A stretch of DNA of 64,000 nucleotides from Pseudomonas lini (lineage in GTDB: Bacteria; Pseudomonadota; Gammaproteobacteria; Pseudomonadales; Pseudomonadaceae). Below, one piece after another: positions 26,327 through 35,082 of this stretch (positions within the stretch are counted from its first letter, which is position 1; every line of letters starts with the position of its first letter). Location of the stretch: the NCBI RefSeq assembly GCF_030812475.1, contig NZ_JAUSSR010000001.1, positions 620,001 to 684,000 on the forward strand, in the 5' to 3' direction. The notes beneath the pieces were generated by a model, which worked only from the letters and a program-made list of their open reading frames with translations, searched no databases and was not told where the DNA came from. Made by a program: the position numbers and the translations under genes.

Positions 26327-26839
26327 ATGGAAACCGCACGGGTGCGGCCGGGAGTCATGTTGGAAAACTACTATCGCGAGCTGGTGTGTTTCCTGAACGC
26401 CAAGCTGGGCAACCGTCAGGTGGCCGAAGATGTGGTGCATGACGCTTATCTGCGGATACTGGAGCGCTCCAGCGATACGCCCATCGAGCAGCCCAGGGCC
26501 TTCCTCTATCGCACCGCGCTGAATCTGGTGATCGATGACCATCGGCGCAATGCCCTGCGTCAGGCCGAATCCCTGGACGTGCTGGACAATGAAGAACGCT
26601 ACTTCACCCCCTCGCCGCATAACAGTCTCGACCACGGCCAGCGCCTGGACATGCTCCAGCGCGCCCTGGCGGAATTGCCTCGGCTGTGCCGGGAGAGTTT
26701 TCTGCTGCGCAAGATCGAGGGCTTGTCCCACCCCGAAATCGCCGAACAGCTGGGGATTTCCCGGGCGCTGGTGGAGAAGCACATCGTCAACGCCATGAAG
26801 CATTGCCGCGTACGGATGCGTCAGTGGGATGCCCATTGA
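26327..26839 (+). CDS. fpvI: ECF sigma factor, FpvI type
   Basis: An extracytoplasmic-function sigma-70 factor of 170 residues. Region 2 has VVHDAYLRILE and AFLYRTALNLVIDDHRR; region 4 has LPRLCRESFLLRKIEGLSHPEIAEQLGIS followed by VEKHIVNAMKHCR, the FecI/FpvI-like arrangement. FpvI directs transcription of the pyoverdine receptor fpvA. The gene lies between pvdA and pvdR, exactly the fpvI position in P. aeruginosa, but fpvR, its anti-sigma gene, is missing from its usual neighbouring site. The start is uncertain: ATG at 26327 has AAGG immediately adjacent, and ATG at 26357 has GGGAG only 2-3 bases away. Confidence 0.82.
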   Translation: METARVRPGVMLENYYRELVCFLNAKLGNRQVAEDVVHDAYLRILERSSDTPIEQPRAFLYRTALNLVIDDHRRNALRQAESLDVLDNEERYFTPSPHNSLDHGQRLDMLQRALAELPRLCRESFLLRKIEGLSHPEIAEQLGISRALVEKHIVNAMKHCRVRMRQWDAH

Positions 26840-26867
26840 TCTCGTCTGGCGGGTGAAAAAACTGTAT

Positions 26868-26891
26868 TAAATTTTGTTTCATTGTCCTCGT
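26868..26891 (+). promoter_or_regulatory. PvdS iron-starvation box for pvdA
   Basis: TAAAT, 16 bases, CGT on the plus strand, 96 bp before the pvdA start. The reading frame of pvdA is open across this site, so the site supports the later start codon. Confidence 0.85.
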
Positions 26892-26987
26892 TCCCTATCA
26901 ACAGACGATCTGCTGTCCTGCTCCAGGCCGGTCAGGTCATTAGGCTTTCGCCCCGCTGCTGGGGGGTTCATCCAGAGGACACTGGAA

Positions 26988-28325
26988 ATGACACAGGCAA
27001 TTTCATCGCCCATCGTTCACGACCTGATCGGCATCGGTTTCGGCCCTTCGAACCTGGCGCTGGCCATCGCTCTGCAAGAGCGTGGGCCGAGCCAGGGCGA
27101 GCTGGATGTACTGTTTCTCGACAAGCAGGCTGATTATCGCTGGCACGGCAATACCCTGGTGACACAGAGCGAGTTGCAGATTTCCTTCCTCAAGGACCTG
27201 GTGACCCTGCGCAACCCGACCAGCCCTTACTCGTTCGTCAATTACCTCAAGCACCACGGTCGTCTGGTGGACTTCATCAACCTCGGCACCTTCTATCCGT
27301 GCCGCATGGAGTACAACGATTACCTGCGCTGGGTCGCCGCGCAGTTCGACGCGCAGAGCCGCTACGGTGAAGAGGTGCTGACGATCGAGCCGGTGTTGCA
27401 CAACCAGCAGGTCGAGGCGTTGCGGGTGATCTCGCGCGATACCCTGGGCCAGCAGCACGTGCGCACCACCCGTTCGGTGGTGGTCAGCGCCGGCGGCACC
27501 CCGCGCATTCCCGAAGCGTTCAAGGCGCTGAAGAACGATAGCCGCGTGTTCCATCACTCCCAGTACCTGGCACAGATGGCCAAACAGCCCTGTGTGGACA
27601 ATCAGCCGATGAGCATTGCGATCATCGGCGGCGGACAGAGCGCGGCGGAAGCCTTCATCGATCTGAACGACAGCTACCCGTCGGTGCAGGTGGACATGAT
27701 CCTGCGCGGCTCGGCACTGAAGCCGGCCGATGACAGCCCGTTCGTCAACGAAGTGTTTTCGCCGGAATTCACCGACCTGGTGTTCCAGCAGGCCAGCAGC
27801 GAGCGTGAGCGTCTGGTCAACGAGTACCACAACACCAACTATTCGGTGGTCGACATCGACTTGATCGAGCGCATTTACGGCATCTTCTACCGACAGAAAG
27901 TCTCGGGCATCGCCCGTCATGCGTTTCGCACCCTGACTACCCTCGAAAAGGCCACCGCCACCGAACACGGTATCGAACTGGCCGTGCGCAACAACGCCAC
28001 CGGTGAAGTCACGGTTCGGCATTACGATGCCGTGGTACTGGCCACCGGTTACGAGCGCCAGATGCACCGCAAGTTGCTGGCACCACTGGAGCAGTACCTG
28101 GGTGATTTCGAAGTGGATCGCAACTACAAGCTCATCACGGACGAGCGTTGCAAGGCCGGCATCTATATGCAGGGCTTCTGCCAGGCCAGTCATGGTTTGA
28201 GCGACACCTTGTTGTCGATCCTGCCGATTCGTGCCGACGAGATTGCCGGCTCGTTGTATGAGCATGGCAAGGCGCGTGGGCAGGGGCGGTCAGTGATGGA
28301 TGTGTTGCTAGCCACTGCCAGCTAA
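26988..28325 (+). CDS. pvdA: L-ornithine N5-monooxygenase PvdA
   Basis: A flavin-dependent N-hydroxylating monooxygenase of 445 residues that converts L-ornithine to N5-hydroxyornithine for pyoverdine. The FAD motif is GIGFGPSNLALA near the N-terminus, the NADPH motif is IIGGGQSAAEAF, and the late ATGYERQ motif is the family signature. ATG at 26988 was chosen because GAGGA lies upstream and the family sequence begins just after it; the frame extends back to 26874 but crosses the PvdS box. With pvdF not seen nearby, the hydroxyornithine may be used as the cyclic form rather than formylated; this is inference. Confidence 0.95.
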   Translation: MTQAISSPIVHDLIGIGFGPSNLALAIALQERGPSQGELDVLFLDKQADYRWHGNTLVTQSELQISFLKDLVTLRNPTSPYSFVNYLKHHGRLVDFINLGTFYPCRMEYNDYLRWVAAQFDAQSRYGEEVLTIEPVLHNQQVEALRVISRDTLGQQHVRTTRSVVVSAGGTPRIPEAFKALKNDSRVFHHSQYLAQMAKQPCVDNQPMSIAIIGGGQSAAEAFIDLNDSYPSVQVDMILRGSALKPADDSPFVNEVFSPEFTDLVFQQASSERERLVNEYHNTNYSVVDIDLIERIYGIFYRQKVSGIARHAFRTLTTLEKATATEHGIELAVRNNATGEVTVRHYDAVVLATGYERQMHRKLLAPLEQYLGDFEVDRNYKLITDERCKAGIYMQGFCQASHGLSDTLLSILPIRADEIAGSLYEHGKARGQGRSVMDVLLATAS

Positions 28326-28344
28326 TATTTGTAGCGCCCGTTAA

Positions 28345-28446
28345 GCCCTGATCGCGGGCAAGCCCGCTCCCACAGGTTGGATTTTTGTCACAAATTCTGT
28401 GTCCACCGAAGATCCCTGTGGGAGCGGGCTTACCCGCGATCAGGGC
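28345..28446. repeat. Paired inverted REPs after pvdA
   Basis: The 32-bp arm starting GCCCTGATCGCGGGCAAGCC recurs inverted at 28415-28446 with one mismatch. It lies between pvdA and the two-component genes. Confidence 0.85.
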
Positions 28447-28549
28447 CTTACAGACACCACAAATCCACAATCCTGCCCCTTCCTGAAGAACCCCGCAATT
28501 CTCCCCTCAATACAGCCTGTACTCGCCAGACACTTCTCGCCACCTGACA

Positions 28550-28600
28550 TTCCTACATGACACCGGATGAGGCGTTCCTGTTTTTAGGAATAGTCCTACA
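28550..28600. promoter_or_regulatory. TTCCTACA-type elements before the two-component genes
   Basis: TTCCTACA (28550-28557), an inverted pair TTCCT/AGGAA (28575-28590) and GTCCTACA (28593-28600) are clustered. TTCCTACA is, as I recall it, the half-site bound by the E. coli regulator EvgA. The position suggests autoregulation by the NarL-type regulator at 29186. Confidence 0.45.
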
Positions 28601-28662
28601 GAAAGCTTGTCCGCTCTTCCGTAGCCTTGTGCCCTCACGAAACACCCTGCGGGGGGCCTCCG

Positions 28663-29076
28663 TTGTTTAACAAAGCGTTACGTATCCTGATTGCCGACGA
28701 GCAACATTTTCAGCGGATGAGAATCGAGCGCCTGTTCAACCGGCTCGGTTATTACCGGGTGGCACCGGTGCATGACCTGCCGGAACTGCTGACGCTGGTC
28801 GAATACAGTGCCACGCCATTCGATCTGGTGGTCATCCATGCCTCGTTGGCCGGCGGCGCGTTGAACCTGCTCGATTTTTTCCTCGATAACCCGCAGGTCC
28901 GATACGCCCTGATCTATGACGGCCAACAGGCGCATCTGCCGCCAATCCCGGCCTGCGCACAGCAGAAGGTTCAAGTGAGCCATGGCTCGCTGCCGGATCT
29001 TGCGTCCGTTGAACGGTTGATGGCGCTCATTGATCGGCCCCTACCGTTGGTCGGCACTGTCATTTCTGTCAGGTAG
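28663..29076 (+). CDS. Receiver-like protein lacking the phospho-acceptor aspartate
   Basis: A small protein of about 137 residues that is almost entirely a CheY-like receiver fold. RILIADEQHF gives the acidic pair, but the expected phospho-acceptor position in FDLVVIHASLAGG is His59 where the regulator just downstream has Asp (DLVVQDLIMP). It therefore looks like a pseudo-receiver that cannot be phosphorylated in the usual way. There is no output domain. The start is uncertain: TTG at 28663 follows a G-rich stretch, and no ATG precedes the conserved region. It is co-directional with the regulator and kinase and may modulate them. Confidence 0.65.
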   Translation: MFNKALRILIADEQHFQRMRIERLFNRLGYYRVAPVHDLPELLTLVEYSATPFDLVVIHASLAGGALNLLDFFLDNPQVRYALIYDGQQAHLPPIPACAQQKVQVSHGSLPDLASVERLMALIDRPLPLVGTVISVR

Positions 29077-29185
29077 ATTCGTCCGAAATTCCATGCAACA
29101 GTCTCTGCGCAGCCGTTGTGTTAACCCGGGCCTGGCCCAAGGGCATCGATTGCCCGTTCGTAGTGCCTTTGCACAGGGAGTTGCC

Positions 29186-29821
29186 ATGAAGTCAGCGAAG
29201 TCAGCGCTGATAGCGGACGATCATCCGGTGGTTCGCGCTGCAGTGAAAATCTTGCTCAGACAGGAGGGGTTCCAACAGATTCACGAGGTGTCCAGCGGTA
29301 ACGAAGTCTTGCCGATGATCCGCGAACATAAACCTGATCTGGTGGTACAGGACCTGATCATGCCCGCACTGGACGGCCTTGATGTGCTGGCACGGATCCG
29401 GGCCGGTGAGGTGCCGTGCCGGGTCGTGGTGTTCACGTCCCTGGAAGGACTGTTTTATCAGGACCGTTGCATGCGTGCCGGTGCCGCGGCGTTTGTGTCC
29501 AAGGCCAACGATCTGGAACATCTGCACAAGGCGGTGCAGGCGGTCATGGCCGGTTACAGCTATTTCGCCAGGCTGCCGTCGAGTTCGGTGTCGCTGAACA
29601 GCTTGCAACGTAGCGAAAAAGAATTGATCGACAAACTCTCCGACCGGGAACTGACGATCTTCCAATACCTGGCCCATGGCATGAGCAACAAGGCAATCGC
29701 GCAGATCATGAACCTGAGCCACAAGACGGTCAGCACCTATAAGACCCGCACGATAGAAAAACTCAATGTCGAATCTCCGGTGCACCTGAGGGATTTCGCT
29801 CTGCGTAATCATCTGATCTGA
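29186..29821 (+). CDS. NarL/BvgA-type response regulator
   Basis: A response regulator of 211 residues with a receiver domain (acidic pair Asp11-Asp12, phospho-acceptor Asp56 in VVQDLIMP, Lys in SKAN) and a LuxR-type helix-turn-helix (LSDRELTIFQYLAHGMSNKAIA, then HKTVSTYKTRTIEKL). This is the BvgA/EvgA architecture. ATG at 29186 has GGGAG 6 bases upstream; the frame is open further back to 29030 but without family sequence. The stop is directly followed by the kinase ATG, so the two are a cognate pair. Confidence 0.92.
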   Translation: MKSAKSALIADDHPVVRAAVKILLRQEGFQQIHEVSSGNEVLPMIREHKPDLVVQDLIMPALDGLDVLARIRAGEVPCRVVVFTSLEGLFYQDRCMRAGAAAFVSKANDLEHLHKAVQAVMAGYSYFARLPSSSVSLNSLQRSEKELIDKLSDRELTIFQYLAHGMSNKAIAQIMNLSHKTVSTYKTRTIEKLNVESPVHLRDFALRNHLI

Positions 29822-32800
29822 ATGAAAACCTTGCGGCGTTGGGGCAGCCTGATCATCGTCCTGCTGGCGGGGGTACCCTGGATTTCGACTGTCTGCGCGC
29901 AGCCGCAGGCATTGACGTTGCTGGGGCGCTCCAGTGCCGAGGGCCAGGTCGTCAAACTGTCAGAGACCGATTCACGGTGGTTGCGACAAAAGGGTCGATT
30001 GGTGCTCGCCGTCTCGGCACCGGATTATCCCCCCTTCGACATCACGACCACCGGTACTGACTACGAGGGATTGACCGCCGACTATGCCGGTCTGCTGCAG
30101 CAGCTGCTAAACATAGAGATCGACGTTCAGCGTTACCCATCGCGGGAGGACGCGGTGCGGGCAATCAAGCAAGGCAGCGCGGATCTGCTCGGCACCGCCA
30201 ACAGCTATGAGGCCGAAAACCCGTCGCTGCGCATGTCCGACGCCTATGCCGTGGATCAACCGGTGCTGGTGACGCGCACAGAGTCCTCGCAGCCGCTGGA
30301 CCCGGACCTGGCTGGTAAACGGCTGGCGACGCTGTACCACTATCTGCCTGAACACAGGGTGCAGGCGTTCTATTCCCAGGCCAGCGTCCAATTGTTTCCC
30401 TCTACCCTGAGTGCAGTGGGCGCCGTAGCGTTCCAGCAAGCGGATGTCTACCTGGGCGACGCGATCAGCGCCCATTACCTGATCAGCAAGAACTATCTCA
30501 ACAACGTGCAATTGGCCGATTTTTCGCCCATGGAGTCCGGTCGCTTTGCGTTCGCGATGACCCGCGACAACTCACCATTGCATCGCATCGTCAACATCGC
30601 GCTGGCGGCGGTGAGCACCAATGAACAGATGAACATCCTGCGTCGATGGGGCGCGAGCGGGACTTCCATTCCCGGTACCCAGGCGCTGCAATTGAGCGAG
30701 GCCGAGCAGCGTTGGCTCGATCGACATCCGCGAGCAAGCGTGGCAATGAACGAAAACATCCTGCCGATTTCGTTTATCGACAGCGATGGCAAGTTTCGCG
30801 GGATCAGCGCTGATGTACTGGACAAAATCAGTCTGCGCACCGGCTTGCAGTTCGATGTACGGCCTGCCAGATCAATCGCCGAAATGTTGGAGGCGCTCAA
30901 GACCGGAGAGATCGATCTGGTGGCGGGGATAAGCCCCAGCATCGAGCGCGAGGCCGGGTTGCGTTTCACCCGCCCGTTTCTCACCAGCCCGAATGTGCTG
31001 GTGACTCGCGCCGGCCCGAATAATCCCACGACCCTGGATGAAATGGCCGGCAAAACCCTGGCGATCACCCAGGGCAACAGTGCCGGTGAATTCATTCGTC
31101 AGCATTTCCCGCGGATCAGGCTGGTCAATGCGCCCTTGACCGCGGATGCAATGGAAATGGTCGCCCGGGGCAAGGCTGACGGCGCTATCAACTCGTTGAT
31201 CGCTGCCCGCTACATGATTTCCCGGCGCTACCGCAATCAGCTGCGGGTGATCAGCACCGTGGGCACCGATCCTGCCCGCAGTACCCTGGCCACCAGTCGC
31301 GAGGCCGTTGAACTGCATTCGATCCTGGACAAGGCGCTGCTCAGTATCGACCCCGAAGACATCGATGACCTGACCCTCTATTGGCGCAATGATCTGATGG
31401 TGGAGCAAAGCTTCTGGCTGCGTCATCGCCAGGCCATTTTTCAGGCATTTGCCGGCGCCGGCGCCTTGCTGGTGCTCGCCCTTGTCTGGATCGGTTATCA
31501 GCGCCGGCAGATCCGCCAGCGCCAACTGTTGCTCAGCCAACTGCAGGACGCCAAGGACGCCGCCGACGAGGCCAATCGGGCCAAGACCACGTTTCTGGCA
31601 ACCATGAGTCATGAGATCCGCACGCCGATGAATGCCCTGCTCGGGATGCTCGAACTGGCGCAGAAACGTGCCGATGAAGGTATTACCGACCGTTCCGCCA
31701 TCGAGGTGGCGTCGAATGCCGGGCAACAATTGCTGGCGCTGATCGGCGACATCCTGGACATCGCCCGCATCGAATCCGGGCATTTGTCGCTGACCCCTGA
31801 GCGAGCCAACCTGCGGACACTGGTGGAGTCGGTGTGTCGGGTTTTCGAGGGCCTGGCACGCCACAAGCATCTGGCGTGGCGAGTCGATCTGGACCGGCAC
31901 AGCGACTGCGACGTATTGATCGATCCCACGCGCTTCAAGCAAGTGCTGTCCAATCTGTTGAGCAATGCCATCAAGTTCACTCACCAGGGCGAGGTGAGCC
32001 TGACCCTGCGGGTCGAGCCTGTTCTGCCGGGGCATCTGACGGTCAGTGTGTGCATTGAAGACAGCGGTATCGGCATCGGAGCCGTGGACCAGCAGCGGTT
32101 GTTCAGTCCTTTCGTTCAGGCCGGCAACAGCCAGCAGTCCGGGCGCAGCGGATCCGGCCTGGGGTTGGTGATCAGCCGCTCCCTGTGTGAAATGATGGGG
32201 GGGCGCTTACAGCTCGAGAGCGTTCTGGGGCGGGGCACCCGGATCGACGTCAGCCTGGAACTGCCGGCGTTGCAAGCGTTGCCTTTGCCCGAGTCGACCG
32301 CCAGCGAAGTTCAGGTGTCCACCCGGGCGCTGGCGATCCTGGTGGTGGACGATTACCCGGCCAATCGATTGCTGCTGTCACGGCAGCTGAGCTTTCTGGG
32401 CCACCATGTGCTCGAGGCCGAAAACGGCGAGCGCGGCCTTGCGCAGTGGCGAGAACATGAGTTCGATCTGATCATTACCGACTGCAATATGCCGCTGGTC
32501 AGCGGCTATGAATTGGCGGGGGCGATACGCGATGAGGAGCGGGTCCAGGGATTGCCACCGACGCCGATCCTGGGGTTCACCGCCAATGCGCAGCCCGAGG
32601 AAAAGATTCGCTGCGTCGAAGCGGGGATGGACGACTGTCTGTTCAAGCCCATCCGGCTGGCCGATCTGAGCGCATGGTTGGCATCAAGGTTTGCGGGCGA
32701 ATTGCCCCGGGTGGTCGCCGCACCTGCAACGGCGGAGATCGACCTGAGCGGGCTGGAACTCTACGTCGGTGAAGACCGTGAGCTGATCGAACAATTGCTG

Positions 32801-33058
32801 CGCGATCTGGCCGTGACCAACCGTGACGACCGCGAACTTCTGCTGCAGCTGCACGCCCGACGCAATCTCCACGAGTTGCCGACACTGGCGCACCGGATCA
32901 AGGGCGGCGCGCTGATGGTTCGCGCGGTCAGCCTGATCCAGTGTTGCGAGCAACTGGAGCGGGCCTGTAGCGAGGGCCGAGCGGCACTGATCGACGAGGC
33001 CGTCGATCAGTTGCAACAGGCCATGACTCGCCTGGATCAAAGCCTTGCACAGGGCTGA
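29822..33058 (+). CDS. BvgS/EvgS-type hybrid sensor histidine kinase
   Basis: An inner-membrane phosphorelay kinase of 1078 residues. A signal peptide is followed by two tandem periplasmic solute-binding (Venus flytrap) domains, one from about 50 and the second from about 295 to 530 (FRGISADVLDKISLRTGL marks its start). A membrane segment (AIFQAFAGAGALLVLALVWI) leads to the kinase: H box FLATMSHEIRTPMN with His597, then the G boxes EDSGIGIG and GSGLGLVISRSLCEMMGG. A receiver domain has Asp887 in ITDCNMP, and a C-terminal HPt domain has His1024 in AHRIKGGA. The chain His-Asp-His then feeds the regulator upstream. No PAS domain was seen between membrane and H box, unlike Bordetella BvgS. The ligand is unknown. 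Confidence 0.94.
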   Translation: MKTLRRWGSLIIVLLAGVPWISTVCAQPQALTLLGRSSAEGQVVKLSETDSRWLRQKGRLVLAVSAPDYPPFDITTTGTDYEGLTADYAGLLQQLLNIEIDVQRYPSREDAVRAIKQGSADLLGTANSYEAENPSLRMSDAYAVDQPVLVTRTESSQPLDPDLAGKRLATLYHYLPEHRVQAFYSQASVQLFPSTLSAVGAVAFQQADVYLGDAISAHYLISKNYLNNVQLADFSPMESGRFAFAMTRDNSPLHRIVNIALAAVSTNEQMNILRRWGASGTSIPGTQALQLSEAEQRWLDRHPRASVAMNENILPISFIDSDGKFRGISADVLDKISLRTGLQFDVRPARSIAEMLEALKTGEIDLVAGISPSIEREAGLRFTRPFLTSPNVLVTRAGPNNPTTLDEMAGKTLAITQGNSAGEFIRQHFPRIRLVNAPLTADAMEMVARGKADGAINSLIAARYMISRRYRNQLRVISTVGTDPARSTLATSREAVELHSILDKALLSIDPEDIDDLTLYWRNDLMVEQSFWLRHRQAIFQAFAGAGALLVLALVWIGYQRRQIRQRQLLLSQLQDAKDAADEANRAKTTFLATMSHEIRTPMNALLGMLELAQKRADEGITDRSAIEVASNAGQQLLALIGDILDIARIESGHLSLTPERANLRTLVESVCRVFEGLARHKHLAWRVDLDRHSDCDVLIDPTRFKQVLSNLLSNAIKFTHQGEVSLTLRVEPVLPGHLTVSVCIEDSGIGIGAVDQQRLFSPFVQAGNSQQSGRSGSGLGLVISRSLCEMMGGRLQLESVLGRGTRIDVSLELPALQALPLPESTASEVQVSTRALAILVVDDYPANRLLLSRQLSFLGHHVLEAENGERGLAQWREHEFDLIITDCNMPLVSGYELAGAIRDEERVQGLPPTPILGFTANAQPEEKIRCVEAGMDDCLFKPIRLADLSAWLASRFAGELPRVVAAPATAEIDLSGLELYVGEDRELIEQLLRDLAVTNRDDRELLLQLHARRNLHELPTLAHRIKGGALMVRAVSLIQCCEQLERACSEGRAALIDEAVDQLQQAMTRLDQSLAQG

Positions 33059-33078
33059 CGTTCAATCCAAACCATACC

Positions 33079-33987
33079 CTAAGCAATATCGCTACGGCTG
33101 AATTCCTCCCAAAGAAAATCAATCAACGTCCGCACCGACGGCAGCAACCCGCGACGTGACGGGAATATCGCATGCACGATCCCGCACTTGGGGGCCCAGC
33201 CCGGCACCAGTTCCAGCAGGCGTCCGGCGGCAATGTCATCGCGCACCACCACGTTGGGCAAGTGGGCGATGCCAATCCCCGCAAGCACCGCGTGACGCAG
33301 CGCCAACAGGTCATCGGTGACCATTCGCGGCGCATGTCGAATCACCGCACTGGCGCCATCGGCGCCGAACAGTTCCCACTGGTATTCACGCTGCGCCGCC
33401 CCCCAATGCAGGCTTGGCAGGCCGCTGAGGTCGGCCGGGGCAGCGGGTGACGACAGACGTTCGCCAAACGCCGGAATGCCTACCAGGCTCTGGGTGCTGT
33501 TGCCCAATACCTTCATCACCATGTCGGTGTTTTCCAGCGGCGGAAAGCGCACCCGCAGGGCGATGTCGAAACCTTCGTGGATCAGGTCGACCCGGCGATT
33601 GGTGCTTTCAATGAACAATTCCACTAACGGGTACTTGAGCATGTAGCGGGTCAGCATCGGCCCGACCCAGGAATTGAGCAGGGCGGTGGGACAACTGATG
33701 CGCACCAGCCCCTGGGGTTCGGAGCGATTGCGTTCGATCAGTTCGGCGGCGCTTTCCGCTTCCACGCGCATGGCCAGGCAGCGCTGGTAATAGGCCTGGC
33801 CGATTTCGGTCAGCGAGCAATGCCGACTGGTGCGGTGCAGCAGGCGCACGCCGAGGCGCTCCTCGAGCTCGGCGATACGCCGGCTGAGCTTGGACTTGGG
33901 CATGTCCAGTGCCCGTCCGGCCGGGGCGAAACCGCCGTGTTCCACCACTTGGGTGAAGTAGTAGAGCGTGTTGAGGTCTTCCACCAT
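33079..33987 (-). CDS. LysR-family transcriptional regulator
   Basis: A regulator of 302 residues. The N-terminal winged helix has FAPAGRALDMPKSKLSRRIAELEERLG and LLHRTSR; the rest is a periplasmic-binding-like effector domain. It is divergent from the pirin gene, 106 bp away, the usual layout for a LysR regulator and its target. The pirin and isochorismatase-type genes are therefore its likely targets. The effector is unknown. Confidence 0.92.
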   Translation of the reverse strand: MVEDLNTLYYFTQVVEHGGFAPAGRALDMPKSKLSRRIAELEERLGVRLLHRTSRHCSLTEIGQAYYQRCLAMRVEAESAAELIERNRSEPQGLVRISCPTALLNSWVGPMLTRYMLKYPLVELFIESTNRRVDLIHEGFDIALRVRFPPLENTDMVMKVLGNSTQSLVGIPAFGERLSSPAAPADLSGLPSLHWGAAQREYQWELFGADGASAVIRHAPRMVTDDLLALRHAVLAGIGIAHLPNVVVRDDIAAGRLLELVPGWAPKCGIVHAIFPSRRGLLPSVRTLIDFLWEEFSRSDIA

Positions 33988-34093
33988 CGTTCTCCATATA
34001 GAACGCTAAGGCCGATTTTTGCAGTCTAGTGCATCAAAGGCGATGGTTTTAAGCTTTCTCCATCGCGTCACACAACAGAATTGGAGAGGCAGG

Positions 34094-34960
34094 ATGAAAA
34101 ACATCATTGGTATCTACACCAGCCCACGCCCCCATTGGGTCGGCGACGGCTTCCCGGTACGCACACTGTTTTCCTACGACAACCTGGGCAAACACATCAG
34201 CCCGTTCCTGCTGCTCGATCACGCCGGTCCCGCTGATTTCACCCCGACCACTGAACGTCGTGGCGTTGGTCAGCATCCGCACCGCGGCTTCGAAACCGTG
34301 ACTATCGTTTACAAGGGCGAACTGGAGCATCGCGACTCCACCGGCAGCGGCGGCAAGATTGGCCCGGGCGACGTGCAGTGGATGACCGCGGCGTCGGGGA
34401 TTCTCCACGAAGAATTCCACTCCGAAGGCTTCGCCAAGAGCGGCGGCACCCTGGAAATGGTGCAGCTGTGGGTCAACCTGCCGGCCAGGGACAAAATGGC
34501 CGACGCCGGATACCAGACGATTCTCGATGACGACATCCCGAGCATTGCGCTCAAGGACCAAGCCGGCAGCCTGCGTTTGATCGCCGGTGAATTCGACGGC
34601 CACACCGGCCCGGCGCGGACCTTCACGCCGATCGATGTCTGGGACCTGCGCCTCAACGCCGGCAAGCCGCTGACCCTGGACCTGCACGAAGGACGCAACA
34701 CCGCCTTAGTGGTGCTGCGCGGCACGGTGCAGGTCGATGGTCGGGAACTGGTGCGGGAAGGGCAGTTGGCGTTGTTCGAGCGCGACGGCCATCAGCTCAG
34801 TCTGGAAGCCGATAACGACGCCGTGGTGCTGCTGCTCAGCGGCGAACCGATCGATGAGCCGATCGTCGGTCACGGTCCGTTCGTAATGAACACCGAGCAG
34901 GAGATTCATCAGGCTTTCGCCGACTTCCAGTCCGGCCGATTCGGCCAGATGAACAGTTGA
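34094..34960 (+). CDS. Pirin family protein
   Basis: A bicupin of 288 residues. Pirin motifs include VGQHPHRGFETVTIVYKGE with the metal-binding histidines, EHRDSTGSGG, PGDVQWMTAASGILHEEFH and a C-terminal cupin. Bacterial pirins include quercetin dioxygenases and redox or regulatory proteins; no activity can be assigned here. ATG at 34094 has GAGAGGCAGG upstream, whereas the frame opens earlier at 34019 in divergent-promoter sequence. It lies next to a divergent LysR gene and before an isochorismatase-type gene. Confidence 0.9.
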   Translation: MKNIIGIYTSPRPHWVGDGFPVRTLFSYDNLGKHISPFLLLDHAGPADFTPTTERRGVGQHPHRGFETVTIVYKGELEHRDSTGSGGKIGPGDVQWMTAASGILHEEFHSEGFAKSGGTLEMVQLWVNLPARDKMADAGYQTILDDDIPSIALKDQAGSLRLIAGEFDGHTGPARTFTPIDVWDLRLNAGKPLTLDLHEGRNTALVVLRGTVQVDGRELVREGQLALFERDGHQLSLEADNDAVVLLLSGEPIDEPIVGHGPFVMNTEQEIHQAFADFQSGRFGQMNS

Positions 34961-35082
34961 ACAGGCGACAGCGCTGTGCCGTGCCAGGGATTGCTGACTA
35001 CGCTTGCCTGTCCGCGATTGACAAAAAACAGAGTTCACTCACGCCGGCACCGTTCGGCATCGATTAAAAGCGAGGATTTGCC

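Noticed and set aside
28345..28446. Possible CRISPR-like repeat structure
   Set aside because: Repeats here and elsewhere are inverted REP pairs, not direct repeats with regular spacers; no cas gene was seen.
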